64,000 bases of DNA, from assembly GCF_947494875.1 (NCBI RefSeq), contig NZ_CANLWM010000001.1:558001-622000 (forward strand), written 5' to 3'. Source of the stretch: an uncultured Williamsia sp. GTDB taxonomy: Bacteria; Actinomycetota; Actinomycetes; Mycobacteriales; Mycobacteriaceae. The notes under the pieces are model-generated. The model searched no databases, was not told where the DNA came from, and worked only from the letters and a program-made list of their open reading frames with translations. Shown piece after piece: positions 1-12,419 of this stretch (positions are counted from its first letter, which is position 1; every line of letters begins with the position of its first letter). Made by a program: the position numbers and the translations under genes.

Positions 1-1011
1 TTGCTGCGCTCGGGCCAGGACGTCGCGAGTGTGGTCTGGGGACTGGTGCTCATCGCGCTGTTCGCGATCACGTACGTGGTTGCGGCGACGCACATCATGT
101 CCTGGCGAGACGAGCAGCGGCGCCGTGCCGCTGTCGGGTACGGGCTCGTGCTGATCGTGCTCGCTGCGGCCGCGTCCCCGGTCCTGGCGGACGGAACGGT
201 GTCGTTCACGCCGTATCTGATGGGCATCGCGGCATTCGGTTTCGGTGGTGTGCTGGGGCCGGTCCTCGTCGGCGTGGTCCTCGTGGTCGGCCTCGTGTTG
301 CCGCTGATCGTCCCGGGGTGGACGCTGGACTCGGGAACCGTTCTCGCGCTGGTGATCGTGGCGTTGGTGATGGTGCTGATGATCTCTGCGCGAAGTGCCG
401 AACAGAGGCGCGAGGAGGCCGAGACCCGGCAACGCGAGGCCGACGAGCGCCTCGCCGTCATCGCCGAGCGAGAACGTGTCGCCCGCGACGTCCACGACAT
501 CCTCGGGCACTCGCTGACGGTGATGACCGTGAAGACCGAGCTCGCCGGTCGCCTCGTCGACATCGACCCCGAGCGGGCGAAAGCGGAACTGGCCGAACTG
601 CACGCACTGTCCCGTCAGGCTCTCGCCGAGGTGCGCTCGACGGTCGGGGCGCTGCGTACCCCCGACCTGCGCACCGAACTCGCCTCCGCACGGACAGCGC
701 TGTCGGCGGCGGAGATCGCCGTCGAGATCGACGGTTCCGTCGACGACATCGCCTCGGCGCGCCGTGATCTCTTCGCGTGGGTGGTCCGGGAATCCGTGAC
801 CAACGTCGTCCGGCACAGCGGGGCACGGGGCTGTCGGATCGGTGTCGCTCCCGATCGGGTCGTCGTGCACGACGACGGCGCCGGCATCTCCGAGCACGCT
901 TTCGGCAACGGGCTGCGTGGACTGACCGAGCGCGTCGAGGCCGCGGGCGCCCGGTTGTCTGTCGTCGGTGACGCCGGTGGCACGACGGTCTCGGCGGTGT
1001 TCGATGGCTGA
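1..1011 (+). CDS. Sensor histidine kinase, NarL/DesK type (5' end probably cut by window edge)
   Basis: This is a membrane sensor kinase that would phosphorylate the response regulator encoded next to it. The first 130 residues are hydrophobic, with about four membrane segments (roughly 8-30, 45-62, 72-105 and 112-130). A short charged coiled linker follows, then a HisKA_3 dimerisation box with ERERVARDVHD (phospho-acceptor His165). A HATPase_c domain follows, with the N box VVRESVTNVVRHSG and G boxes HDDGAGI and GNGLRGL. The open frame begins at base 1 with TTG, so the true start may lie outside the window. It overlaps the regulator by 8 bases (ATGGCTGA), which implies coupling. The signal sensed cannot be read from the sequence. 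Confidence 0.9.
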   Translation: MLRSGQDVASVVWGLVLIALFAITYVVAATHIMSWRDEQRRRAAVGYGLVLIVLAAAASPVLADGTVSFTPYLMGIAAFGFGGVLGPVLVGVVLVVGLVLPLIVPGWTLDSGTVLALVIVALVMVLMISARSAEQRREEAETRQREADERLAVIAERERVARDVHDILGHSLTVMTVKTELAGRLVDIDPERAKAELAELHALSRQALAEVRSTVGALRTPDLRTELASARTALSAAEIAVEIDGSVDDIASARRDLFAWVVRESVTNVVRHSGARGCRIGVAPDRVVVHDDGAGISEHAFGNGLRGLTERVEAAGARLSVVGDAGGTTVSAVFDG

Positions 1012-1618
1012 GCCGATCCGGTTGCTCCTCGCCGACGACCAGGCGCTCGTCCGGGGAGCGCTCGCCGCACTGCTGGAACTCGAGCAGGACATCACCGTGG
1101 TCGCCCAGGTCGGCCGCGGTGACGATGTCGTCGACGCCGCGCGCACACACGACGTCGACGTGTGCCTGCTCGACATCGAGATGCCCGGTGCCGACGGGAT
1201 CGAGACCGCTGCGGCCGTGCGAGACGCTCTGCCGCGCACCCGGTCTCTCATCGTCACGACGTTCGGACGCCCGGGGTACCTGCGGCGGGCGATCGACGCG
1301 GGCGCGTCCGGGTTCATCGTCAAGGACACGCCGGCCGCGGAGCTGGCCGACGCCGTCCGACGAGTCCATTCCGGGCTGCGGGTCATCGACCCGACCCTCG
1401 CCACCGAGAGCCTCACCGACGGGACGAGCCCGCTGACCGACCGGGAGCGAGACGTCCTTCGTGCCGCCCTCGACGGCGCGACGGTCGCGACCATCGCGGG
1501 GCGGCTGCACCTGTCGCAGGGGACGGTCCGCAACTATCTCTCGAGCGCGATCGGCAAGACCGGCACCTCCACCCGCGCCGAGGCTGCCGCGACGGCTGAA
1601 CGTCGCGGGTGGCTGTAG
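1004..1618 (+). CDS. DNA-binding response regulator, NarL/LuxR (DesR-like)
   Basis: This is the partner regulator of the upstream kinase, 204 aa. The receiver domain (1-120) has the acidic pair D11-D12, phospho-acceptor D57 in LLDIEMPG and Lys in FIVKDTPA. The C-terminal LuxR-type helix-turn-helix (about 140-200) contains LTDRERDVLRAAL and IAGRLHLSQGTVRNYLS. I chose the ATG at 1004 because it begins the receiver fold immediately and overlaps the kinase stop; an upstream in-frame start would add only non-conserved residues. It is convergent with the HNH gene downstream, 8 bases apart. Target genes are unknown, though family members often control a neighbouring transporter or desaturase. Confidence 0.93.
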   Translation: MAEPIRLLLADDQALVRGALAALLELEQDITVVAQVGRGDDVVDAARTHDVDVCLLDIEMPGADGIETAAAVRDALPRTRSLIVTTFGRPGYLRRAIDAGASGFIVKDTPAAELADAVRRVHSGLRVIDPTLATESLTDGTSPLTDRERDVLRAALDGATVATIAGRLHLSQGTVRNYLSSAIGKTGTSTRAEAAATAERRGWL

Positions 1619-1626
1619 CGCATTAC

Positions 1627-3243
1627 TCAGTAGGGTGGCGGGTCGGCGTCTTCCTGCTGCTCGATGGCGCGCTGGTGTGCGGCGCGGGCTGTTGCTCGGC
1701 GCTGATCGAGTGTTGTTCTCGCCGGGTGTTTTTCCGGCTTCCCGGGTGGTCCGAGGGCGGGGAAGATGTCGAGGGCGGTGTAGGCGTTGCCGAGGAACAT
1801 GTGGCCGGTCGGCGATTGGAAGAACGCCTCACCGAGGGGTGATTGGTAGTCCCGCCAGGCCTTGTCGAAGGTTTTGGTGCGGTGGTGGAACCGGCACAGC
1901 GGTTTCATGTTCGCCCGGGTGGTCTGGCCGCCGTGGCCGGGGTCGTGGTGGTCGAACGGGTCGGTGTGGTCGAGGTCGACGTTCCAGGCGGGGGATGAGC
2001 AGCCGGGGAAGGTGCAGCAGATCTCCGAGCATCGGATGAGCGTGGCGAGTTTCTTCGAGGGGACGTAGGTGGACGCTGCTGTCGCGGCGCGGGTGGGGTC
2101 GTCGCGGCGGAGGAATTCGCGCTGGGCGTCGGCGAGCAGGGCGCGCATGGTGTCGGCGTCGATGATCCCGCGCCCGTCGAGGTAGCCGGGGTGATCATCC
2201 AACCCGAGCAGGGTCGACAGGTTGGCCACGATGTGGAACACCGGCCGTGCCGGGCCGACCGGCGGGGCGATCGGTTGCGGGGCCACGGGATCGACGACAG
2301 GCGCCTCGTCCCCGGCCGGGGCGGAGTCGTCAGCCGGGGCGGGGTGCACCGTCGCGTCGACATCCACGTCCTCCGCAGGCTGCGTGCAGCTCTGGCAGCC
2401 GCAGACGAGGTGATCGAGTCCGGCGGCGAGGGCGATGAGCGCGTCGGCGCGGCGTTGAGCCCGGGAGCGGGGGTCACCGGAGTGGACCGAGCCGGCCATC
2501 GCGGTCAGGCGGGCGTCGATGGCGGCGGCGTCGACCATCGGCAGCGACGCCGACACCCGCGAGGCGCCGGGCTGGAACCGGTCGGGGCGGATGGTCACGT
2601 CGCGGTCGGCGGCGGTGCGTTCCTTACGCCGTACCAGCGCGTCGGGGTCGACCATCGCCACGATCGCGTCGACCATCGCGATCAGTCGGGCCCGTGAGAG
2701 CGGTGGCCGGTCGAACAGGGCTTGGGCGATGTGGGTGTCGAGGATCTTCATCAGGTCCGGGTCGATCACGAGTTTCGTGCGGGTGCAGATGAGCAGGAAC
2801 CCGGCCAGATCGATCCGCCCCACCGCGAGGGCGTGGCCGGTGAACACAAGTCGGTAGCGGGCGGTGTCACCGGCGACGATGATCTCCCGCGCTTTCGCCG
2901 CTGGGACGTTCAGGACGGCACCGATCTCGGCGGTCGCCCGCTCGAGCCCGTCGGGCCCGAACTCGGCCCGCGGATCGATCCCCGCCACCCGGTCCATCTG
3001 ACCAGCAAGGATCTCGTCGACCGACGATCGTTGCCCGGAGTCGTGTTCGGCGACCTCGACGAGGTGGTCCTCGCACCGCTCGTCGTGGATGAGCGACGCT
3101 GCTTGCAGCATCCGGTAGTCGGCCGAGGCGGTGATCGAGCGGCAGTGCGCGAGGATCTCGATCAGCTCAGCGGCGGAGTGCTTCTCGTCCGCGGTCAGCG
3201 ACGCCACGACACCCGCGGTGTCGAGAGTCCCCGATTCGCTCAT
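1627..3243 (-). CDS. DUF222 / 13E12-repeat family protein with HNH endonuclease domain (copy 1)
   Basis: This 538-aa protein has an N-terminal DUF222 region and a C-terminal HNH nuclease motif (about 405-455). The motif has CCTFPGCSSPAWNVDLDH followed by GGQTTRANMKPLCRFHH, so the metal and catalytic residues look intact. A Pro-rich linker separates the two halves. The family is the REP13E12 repeat family of mycobacteria, multicopy and of uncertain function. The ATG at 3243 is preferred over the longer frame because a TATAGT -10 element lies 7 nt before it, implying a leaderless mRNA. A degenerate SOS box overlaps the same spot. A second family member lies at 38430-39959 on the same strand. 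Confidence 0.88.
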   Translation of the reverse strand: MSESGTLDTAGVVASLTADEKHSAAELIEILAHCRSITASADYRMLQAASLIHDERCEDHLVEVAEHDSGQRSSVDEILAGQMDRVAGIDPRAEFGPDGLERATAEIGAVLNVPAAKAREIIVAGDTARYRLVFTGHALAVGRIDLAGFLLICTRTKLVIDPDLMKILDTHIAQALFDRPPLSRARLIAMVDAIVAMVDPDALVRRKERTAADRDVTIRPDRFQPGASRVSASLPMVDAAAIDARLTAMAGSVHSGDPRSRAQRRADALIALAAGLDHLVCGCQSCTQPAEDVDVDATVHPAPADDSAPAGDEAPVVDPVAPQPIAPPVGPARPVFHIVANLSTLLGLDDHPGYLDGRGIIDADTMRALLADAQREFLRRDDPTRAATAASTYVPSKKLATLIRCSEICCTFPGCSSPAWNVDLDHTDPFDHHDPGHGGQTTRANMKPLCRFHHRTKTFDKAWRDYQSPLGEAFFQSPTGHMFLGNAYTALDIFPALGPPGKPEKHPARTTLDQRRATARAAHQRAIEQQEDADPPPY

Positions 3244-3251
3244 GTGTTCGA
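3236..3251 (-). promoter_or_regulatory. Degenerate LexA (SOS) box overlapping start of DUF222-HNH copy 1
   Basis: The minus strand reads TCGAACACATGAGCGA. The actinobacterial SOS box is TCGAAC-N4-GTTCGA; the left arm matches 6/6 and the right arm 4/6. It sits on the probable transcription start and ATG, where a repressor would block initiation. The assignment is tentative and rests partly on the clearer box upstream of copy 2. Confidence 0.35.
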
Positions 3252-3256
3252 CTATA
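3251..3256 (-). promoter_or_regulatory. -10 element (TATAGT) of DUF222-HNH copy 1, leaderless
   Basis: TATAGT on the minus strand is separated by exactly 7 nt from the ATG at 3243, placing the transcription start at or next to the A of the start codon. Confidence 0.6.
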
Positions 3257-3309
3257 GGCGGGACCACCGACAACAACCAGGGCAACGGCTCAGCCTGTGG
3301 AGAACCCGT

Positions 3310-4239
3310 TCACACCCCCGACAGCGGTGACGAGAAGACGCACGGTGCCAGCGGGTACGACGGGTCGAGGGCGCGGAGCACGTAGCTGAGCGCGCGACGG
3401 TCGTAGGTGATGGCCAGGTGGTCGGTGTAGTCCTGCGGGCAGGAGTCCTGCAGCGTGATGTTCGTGACCGCCGGCCCCGACAGGAACGCCGAGGTGTACG
3501 GGGTGACGACCTCGTCATAGCGGGTCTCGATGACCGTGTGGCGGACCCCAGGGACCGTGTCGCCGCCGCTGTTGAGCCGTCGGAGGAAGTCCGACCCGAC
3601 GACCTGCTGGCGGATGGCGGTTCCCAGCCCCAGTCGGAGCGCCTCCGGGACGCCGGGGATCGCGGCGAGCCCGAGGACGGTGGTGCCGTGGTTCGACGGC
3701 GCCAGTCCGATGAGCTGGTCGACTGATCGCGAGCCGCCCAGGAATTTGAGGTAGTAGCGCGGCATCATGCCGCCCTGCGAATGGCCCACGATGTCGACCT
3801 TGGCGGCCCCGGTCGTTGCCTTCACGCGATCGACGAACGCCGCCAGCTGCGCCGCCGACCCCTCGATGGGACCCGTGGCCCCGGTCTTCCGTGCCCCCGG
3901 GAAGCCGAGGTAGGTCGACGACGGCTGCTGGCCGAAGTTGAACGCATAGACGCAGTAGCCCTGGTTCTTCAGCAGCGGTGAGAGGGCCTGCCAGTCGATC
4001 GTCATGTTGAACAACGTCCCGTGCGTGAGCACGACGGGCTCGGGGTGACGGGCCGTCGGCCGACAGGAGAAGTCGTTGGCGCCGGGCGGAGACGAGTCGG
4101 GCGATGCGACCGCCGTCGCCGTGGCGGCGCCGAGCGAGTAGACGACGGGCAGCGGACGCGCTGCCGCCGTCCCGGCGAACACGCCGGTGACGACGGTGGC
4201 GACCGCCGCGACCACGGCCCATCGTGTGACTCGACCCAT
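3310..4239 (-). CDS. Secreted esterase/lipase (alpha/beta hydrolase)
   Basis: This 309-aa exported serine hydrolase is probably a triacylglycerol lipase or esterase of the bacterial EstA/LipA class. It opens with a clear signal peptide (residues 1-27, ending AGTAAA). An oxyanion strand PVVLTHGT, the nucleophile elbow VGHSQGG (Ser154), a later Asp (ETRYDEVVTPY) and His (TDHLAITYD) complete the triad. Four Cys in the mature part could form disulfides (FSCRP, YCVYA, DSCPQ, LAPCVF). The ATG at 4239 is chosen because the signal peptide starts there; a longer frame to 4416 has no signal-like N-terminus. It reads toward the DUF222-HNH gene. The natural substrate is not known. Confidence 0.88.
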   Translation of the reverse strand: MGRVTRWAVVAAVATVVTGVFAGTAAARPLPVVYSLGAATATAVASPDSSPPGANDFSCRPTARHPEPVVLTHGTLFNMTIDWQALSPLLKNQGYCVYAFNFGQQPSSTYLGFPGARKTGATGPIEGSAAQLAAFVDRVKATTGAAKVDIVGHSQGGMMPRYYLKFLGGSRSVDQLIGLAPSNHGTTVLGLAAIPGVPEALRLGLGTAIRQQVVGSDFLRRLNSGGDTVPGVRHTVIETRYDEVVTPYTSAFLSGPAVTNITLQDSCPQDYTDHLAITYDRRALSYVLRALDPSYPLAPCVFSSPLSGV

Positions 4240-4714
4240 GTCAGCCTCCGCAAGCACGCGGGTCGTCGACGTCGACGGCCCCGAGTCCGACGGTACGACG
4301 GATCGTTGATTCCCGTTCGCAGATCGAACGATCTCGGTGCATCGGGTCGCGCCCGAGGCGCGGGTGGTGGATGCTCGACGACGTACAGAAGGACGGTTCC
4401 GTGACCCGACCGTCACCTCAGGTCACTGTTTGTTTCGTTGATTTCTGTCCGGACCGTCCGGCGTGAGAAAATGGTCGGAATGACCAGGTGACGGTGATCC
4501 CGTCGGACGCGGTCATCACACACCGCCGCCCCCCGGGGCGCCGGTCAGCGACGGTCAGCAATGGGGCTGGCCGTTCGCAGACCATCGGTTCTGCCCGCAT
4601 CGTCGCAGGTCGGAACCGATCACAGGTTGGACTCATCACGACTGGACCAGCACGCCGTCGTACCCTCGGTCGGGATGAGGAGTTGTCGCGCGAGCGACGT
4701 TAGGGCGGATACGA
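4240..4714. other. 475-bp intergenic region between divergent lipase and gltB
   Basis: No gene is supported here; the short frames present look like GC shadows. The region should hold both promoters. Two inverted repeats are visible: CGTTCG-N5-CGAACG at 4314-4330, nested in an outer GATCGTT/AACGATC repeat on the lipase side, and CCGGAC-C-GTCCGG at 4449-4461. Either could be an operator or a hairpin, and neither matches a consensus I can name. A T-rich stretch at 4430-4448 is the least GC-rich part and may be promoter DNA. Confidence 0.4.
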
Positions 4715-9314
<4,600 letters not shown>

Positions 9315-9322
<8 letters not shown>

Positions 9323-10781
9323 CCAGCGAGGTTTTCTGAAGCACACCGAGCGGGAGCTGCCCCCGCGGCGTCCCGTGGACCTGCGACTGCAGGACTGGAA
9401 AGAGGTGTACGAGAAGCACGACCACGAGATCCTGCAGCGCCAGGCAAGCCGGTGCATGGACTGCGGTATCCCGTTCTGCCACAACGGCTGCCCGCTGGGC
9501 AACCTGATCCCGGAGTGGAACGACCTCGTCTACAAGGGCCAGTGGAAGGACGGGATCGAACGTCTGCACGCGACGAACAACTTCCCGGAGTTCACGGGTC
9601 GTCTGTGCCCCGCCCCGTGTGAGGCGTCATGTGTGCTGGGCATCAACCAGCCTGCTGTGACCATCAAGCAGGTCGAGGTCGAGCTCATCGACAACGCCTT
9701 CGACAAGGGCTGGGTGCACCCGGTCATGCCGACCACCAAGACGGGCAAGCACGTCGCGGTCATCGGCTCCGGACCCGCGGGACTCGCCGCAGCGCAGCAG
9801 CTCACGCGCGCCGGCCACGACGTGACCGTCTACGAGCGCGCCGATCGCATCGGCGGACTGCTCCGCTACGGCATCCCCGAGTTCAAGATGGAGAAGCGCC
9901 ACATCGATCGGCGCATCGCACAGATGGAGGCCGAGGGCACCGTCTTCAAGACGGGCATCACCGTCGGACAGGACATCTCCGCCGACGACCTCCGCGCCCA
10001 GCACGACGCGGTGGTCCTCGCCAACGGGGCGACGTCGTGGCGCGACCTGCCCATCGAGGGCCGCGACCTCGAGGGCATCTACCAGGCGATGGAGTTCCTG
10101 CCGTGGGCCAACAAGGTCCAGCTCGGCGACGACGTCGTCGGTGACGACGGTCAGCCGCCCATCACCGCGAAGGGCAAGAAGGTCGTCATCATCGGCGGTG
10201 GCGACACCGGCGCCGACTGCCTGGGCACGTCGCTGCGCCAGGGTGCCGAGATCGTCCACCAGTTCGAGATCATGCCGCGGCCGCCGGACGAGCGCGCCGA
10301 GAGCACCCCATGGCCGACGTACCCGCTGATGTTCCGCGTCTCCTCCGCCCACGAGGAGGGCGGTGAGCGCGTGTTCTCGGTCAACACCGAGAAGTTCATC
10401 GGCGAGAACGGCAAGGTCACCAAGCTGGCCGCGCACGAGGTCGTCATGAACCAGGGCAAGTTCGAGAAGGTGGAGGGTTCGGAGTTCGAGCTCGAGGCCG
10501 ATCTCGTCCTGCTGGCCATGGGCTTCGTCGGTCCGGAACGGACCGGCCTGCTCGACGGCCTCGGTGTCGAGTACAACGAGCGCGGAAACGTCAAGCGCGA
10601 CGACGACTTCCAGAGCACGGTCCCCGGCGTGTTCGTCGCGGGGGACGCCGGTCGCGGCCAGTCGCTCATCGTGTGGGCGATCGCCGAGGGTCGTTCCGCG
10701 GCCGCCGGCGTCGACCGCTACCTGACGCAGGAGAGCTACCTGCCCGCGCCGATCCACCCGACGCAGGCACCGCAGCGATAG
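9315..10781 (+). CDS. gltD: Glutamate synthase (NADPH), small (beta) subunit
   Basis: This 488-aa FAD and 4Fe-4S subunit passes electrons from NADPH to GltB. The N-terminal ferredoxin-like domain holds C47, C50, C55 and C59 ([13 protein letters not shown]) and C98, C102 and C106 (CPAPCEASC). The FAD motif [14 protein letters not shown] lies near residue 150 and the NADPH motif [13 protein letters not shown] near residue 292. The C-terminal FAD motif reads [11 protein letters not shown]. It starts at GTG inside the gltB stop region (GTGGGTGA overlap). It faces the SMP-30 gene convergently, only 7 bases away, and its terminator lies inside that gene's last codons. Confidence 0.96.
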
Positions 10782-10788
10782 ATCTCGC

Positions 10789-11661
10789 TCAGCGAAGGGC
10801 CACCGACAGCAACCTGCCGTCGGTGGCCTCTTTGCGTGCGTGCTCGTCGAAGTCCGGTGCGGCGCAGACGAACAGCGTGCGCCCGTCGTCCCCGCCGAAC
10901 CCGCACGCGAACACACCGCTGTCAAAGGTGATCTCGTCGACGACACCCTCGCCCTCGACGACCTTCGCGACCCGTCCACCGAGCGCGTCGGCGACCCACA
11001 GAGCGTCGTCCGCGTCGATGGCACAGCCGTCGGGTGCGAGCACGATCTGACCCATCGCCGTCGCGGTGTCGGCCATGTCCGGCAGGTCGCCGAACACGGC
11101 CCAGTCGCGGCGATCTCCGAGCGATCCGTCGTGGTGGATATCGAACACGCTCACGCGGTTGCCGATCGTCTCGTCGACGACCAGGCGCCCGTCGGACGTC
11201 AGAGCCATCCCGTTAGGGAACCACAGGTCCTCGGCCACCACACGGGCCGAGCCGTCGGGCTCGACGAGGATCAGCGAGGTCGGCGCCGGGTCACCGCCGT
11301 TCATCAGGTCGAAGCCGAAGTTGCCGACATAGGCGCGGCCCCGGTCGTCGACGAGCATGTCGTTCAGGTGGTGGGTCACCATCGACGAGAGGTCGGCGTG
11401 CACGACCAGGGACCCGTCCGACTCGCGGCGCAGGATGGTGTGGTCGCGCATCGACACCACGAGCAGCCGGCCGTCGGGCAGCCAGCCCAGACCCGACGGC
11501 TGCTGCGGGATCTCCGCCTCCACCTTCGCGTCGGAACCGTCGGCGTTCGCCGAGATGACTTTGTACGAGTAGAAGTCCGAGACCCAGATCCGGCCGTCGT
11601 GCCAGCGTGGGCACTCGAAGTACGTGTAGTTCTCCAGGACCGTGGTCACCTCGGGTGTCAT
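10789..11661 (-). CDS. SMP-30/gluconolactonase/LRE-family protein
   Basis: This 290-aa six-bladed beta-propeller is probably a lactone hydrolase using one divalent metal. Family landmarks are the metal-ligand Glu in YFECPRWHDGRIWVSDF near the N-terminus, the Asn in LWFPNGMALTSDG, and the Asp region GCAIDADDALWVADAL. There is no signal peptide, so it is cytosolic. Its ATG overlaps the stop of the TetR gene by 4 bases (ATGA at 11658-11661), so it is co-translated with that regulator. It could act on a sugar lactone or an aromatic or terpenoid lactone; the sequence does not decide this. Confidence 0.88.
   Translation of the reverse strand: MTPEVTTVLENYTYFECPRWHDGRIWVSDFYSYKVISANADGSDAKVEAEIPQQPSGLGWLPDGRLLVVSMRDHTILRRESDGSLVVHADLSSMVTHHLNDMLVDDRGRAYVGNFGFDLMNGGDPAPTSLILVEPDGSARVVAEDLWFPNGMALTSDGRLVVDETIGNRVSVFDIHHDGSLGDRRDWAVFGDLPDMADTATAMGQIVLAPDGCAIDADDALWVADALGGRVAKVVEGEGVVDEITFDSGVFACGFGGDDGRTLFVCAAPDFDEHARKEATDGRLLSVALR
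10798..10828 (+). terminator. Intrinsic terminator of gltBD, embedded in the convergent gene
   Basis: GGCCACCGAC and GTCGGTGGCC form a perfect 10-bp stem with an 11-nt loop, followed on the plus strand by CTCTTT. It starts 17 bases after the gltD stop and is also coding sequence for the C-terminus of the SMP-30 protein. Confidence 0.65.
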
Positions 11662-12320
11662 GTGTCCGATGCAACCACGCGGCCCGCAGCGCCGGGCCGA
11701 TATCCGATGACGGGCGCGATGGTGCTGCGGGCGAAGGCGCGGACCGCGTCGGGGTCGCCGAGGTCGACGGCGAGACCCGGAGCCAAGAGGTAGGCCAGTC
11801 CCAGATGGACGAGCACGTCGGCCTGCTGGTCGGGGTCGCCGACGGTGATCGCGCCGGCCCGGTGTGCGCGGCGGAGGTTCGCGGCGACCGCGTCGAACGC
11901 CAGGGACACCGGTGACGGGTCGCCCTCACACAACGCGGCGAGCAGGTCCGCGCGCTGGCGGCGCGGCCGGGCCAGCACCGGATCGGCATCGAGCGCAACG
12001 CATATCGCGAACCCCTCCACGACCTGCTCCACGGGATCCCGCACGACCGCGAAGCGCTCCACCATCGCCCCGATGACCCGGGCCACGACGCGGGTCAGGG
12101 CCGCCTCGAAGACCGCGTCCTTCGACGCGAACCGTCGGAACACGGTGGCGCGACCCACGCCCGCCTCCTGGGCGACCTCGTCCACGGTCGCGTCCGTGGT
12201 GCCACGGCGGCTAAGAACACTCACCGCGGCATCCAGGATGCGGTCGACCGTCGGGTCGTCACGTGCGACCGCGGTGCCCGCGATCGACTGGCGGACCGCC
12301 CGGGCGAACAGATCACTCAT
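11658..12320 (-). CDS. TetR/AcrR-family transcriptional regulator
   Basis: This 220-aa repressor has an N-terminal helix-turn-helix (about residues 20-65: ILDAAVSVLSRRG, VDEVAQEAGVGRATVFRRFASKD) and an all-helical ligand domain. I favour ATG 12320 (MSDLFARAV); a start at 12341 would add 7 residues. It lies in an operon with the SMP-30 gene and is divergent from the thiolase-like/crotonase fusion. The 99-bp gap between them carries three GTCTCA half-sites, so it probably represses both directions in response to a lactone or acyl-CoA ligand (inference). Confidence 0.9.
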   Translation of the reverse strand: MSDLFARAVRQSIAGTAVARDDPTVDRILDAAVSVLSRRGTTDATVDEVAQEAGVGRATVFRRFASKDAVFEAALTRVVARVIGAMVERFAVVRDPVEQVVEGFAICVALDADPVLARPRRQRADLLAALCEGDPSPVSLAFDAVAANLRRAHRAGAITVGDPDQQADVLVHLGLAYLLAPGLAVDLGDPDAVRAFARSTIAPVIGYRPGAAGRVVASDT

Positions 12321-12347
12321 CGGGGCGCCGGGACGAGTCACGCGGAG

Positions 12348-12403
12348 ATGGTCTCACGGGGGCGCACGCCCTTGTGAGACTATTGACGGGGTAATGGTCT
12401 CAG
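12348..12403. promoter_or_regulatory. Three operator half-sites (ATnGTCTCA) between divergent TetR and fusion gene
   Basis: ATGGTCTCAC lies at 12348-12357, its inverted copy GTGAGACTAT at 12374-12383, and a third copy ATGGTCTCAG at 12394-12403. The first two enclose a 30-bp imperfect palindrome (12351-12380) with a second inner GGGCG/CGCCC symmetry. The last two form a second inverted pair. This is the arrangement expected for cooperative TetR dimers controlling both flanking genes. Confidence 0.6.
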
Positions 12404-12419
12404 ATGGTCAGGAGTTGTC

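Noticed and set aside
1627-3243. Calling the DUF222-HNH genes group II introns or homing elements
   Set aside because: No reverse transcriptase, intron boundary or interrupted host gene is visible; the family is a stand-alone repeat family in this order.
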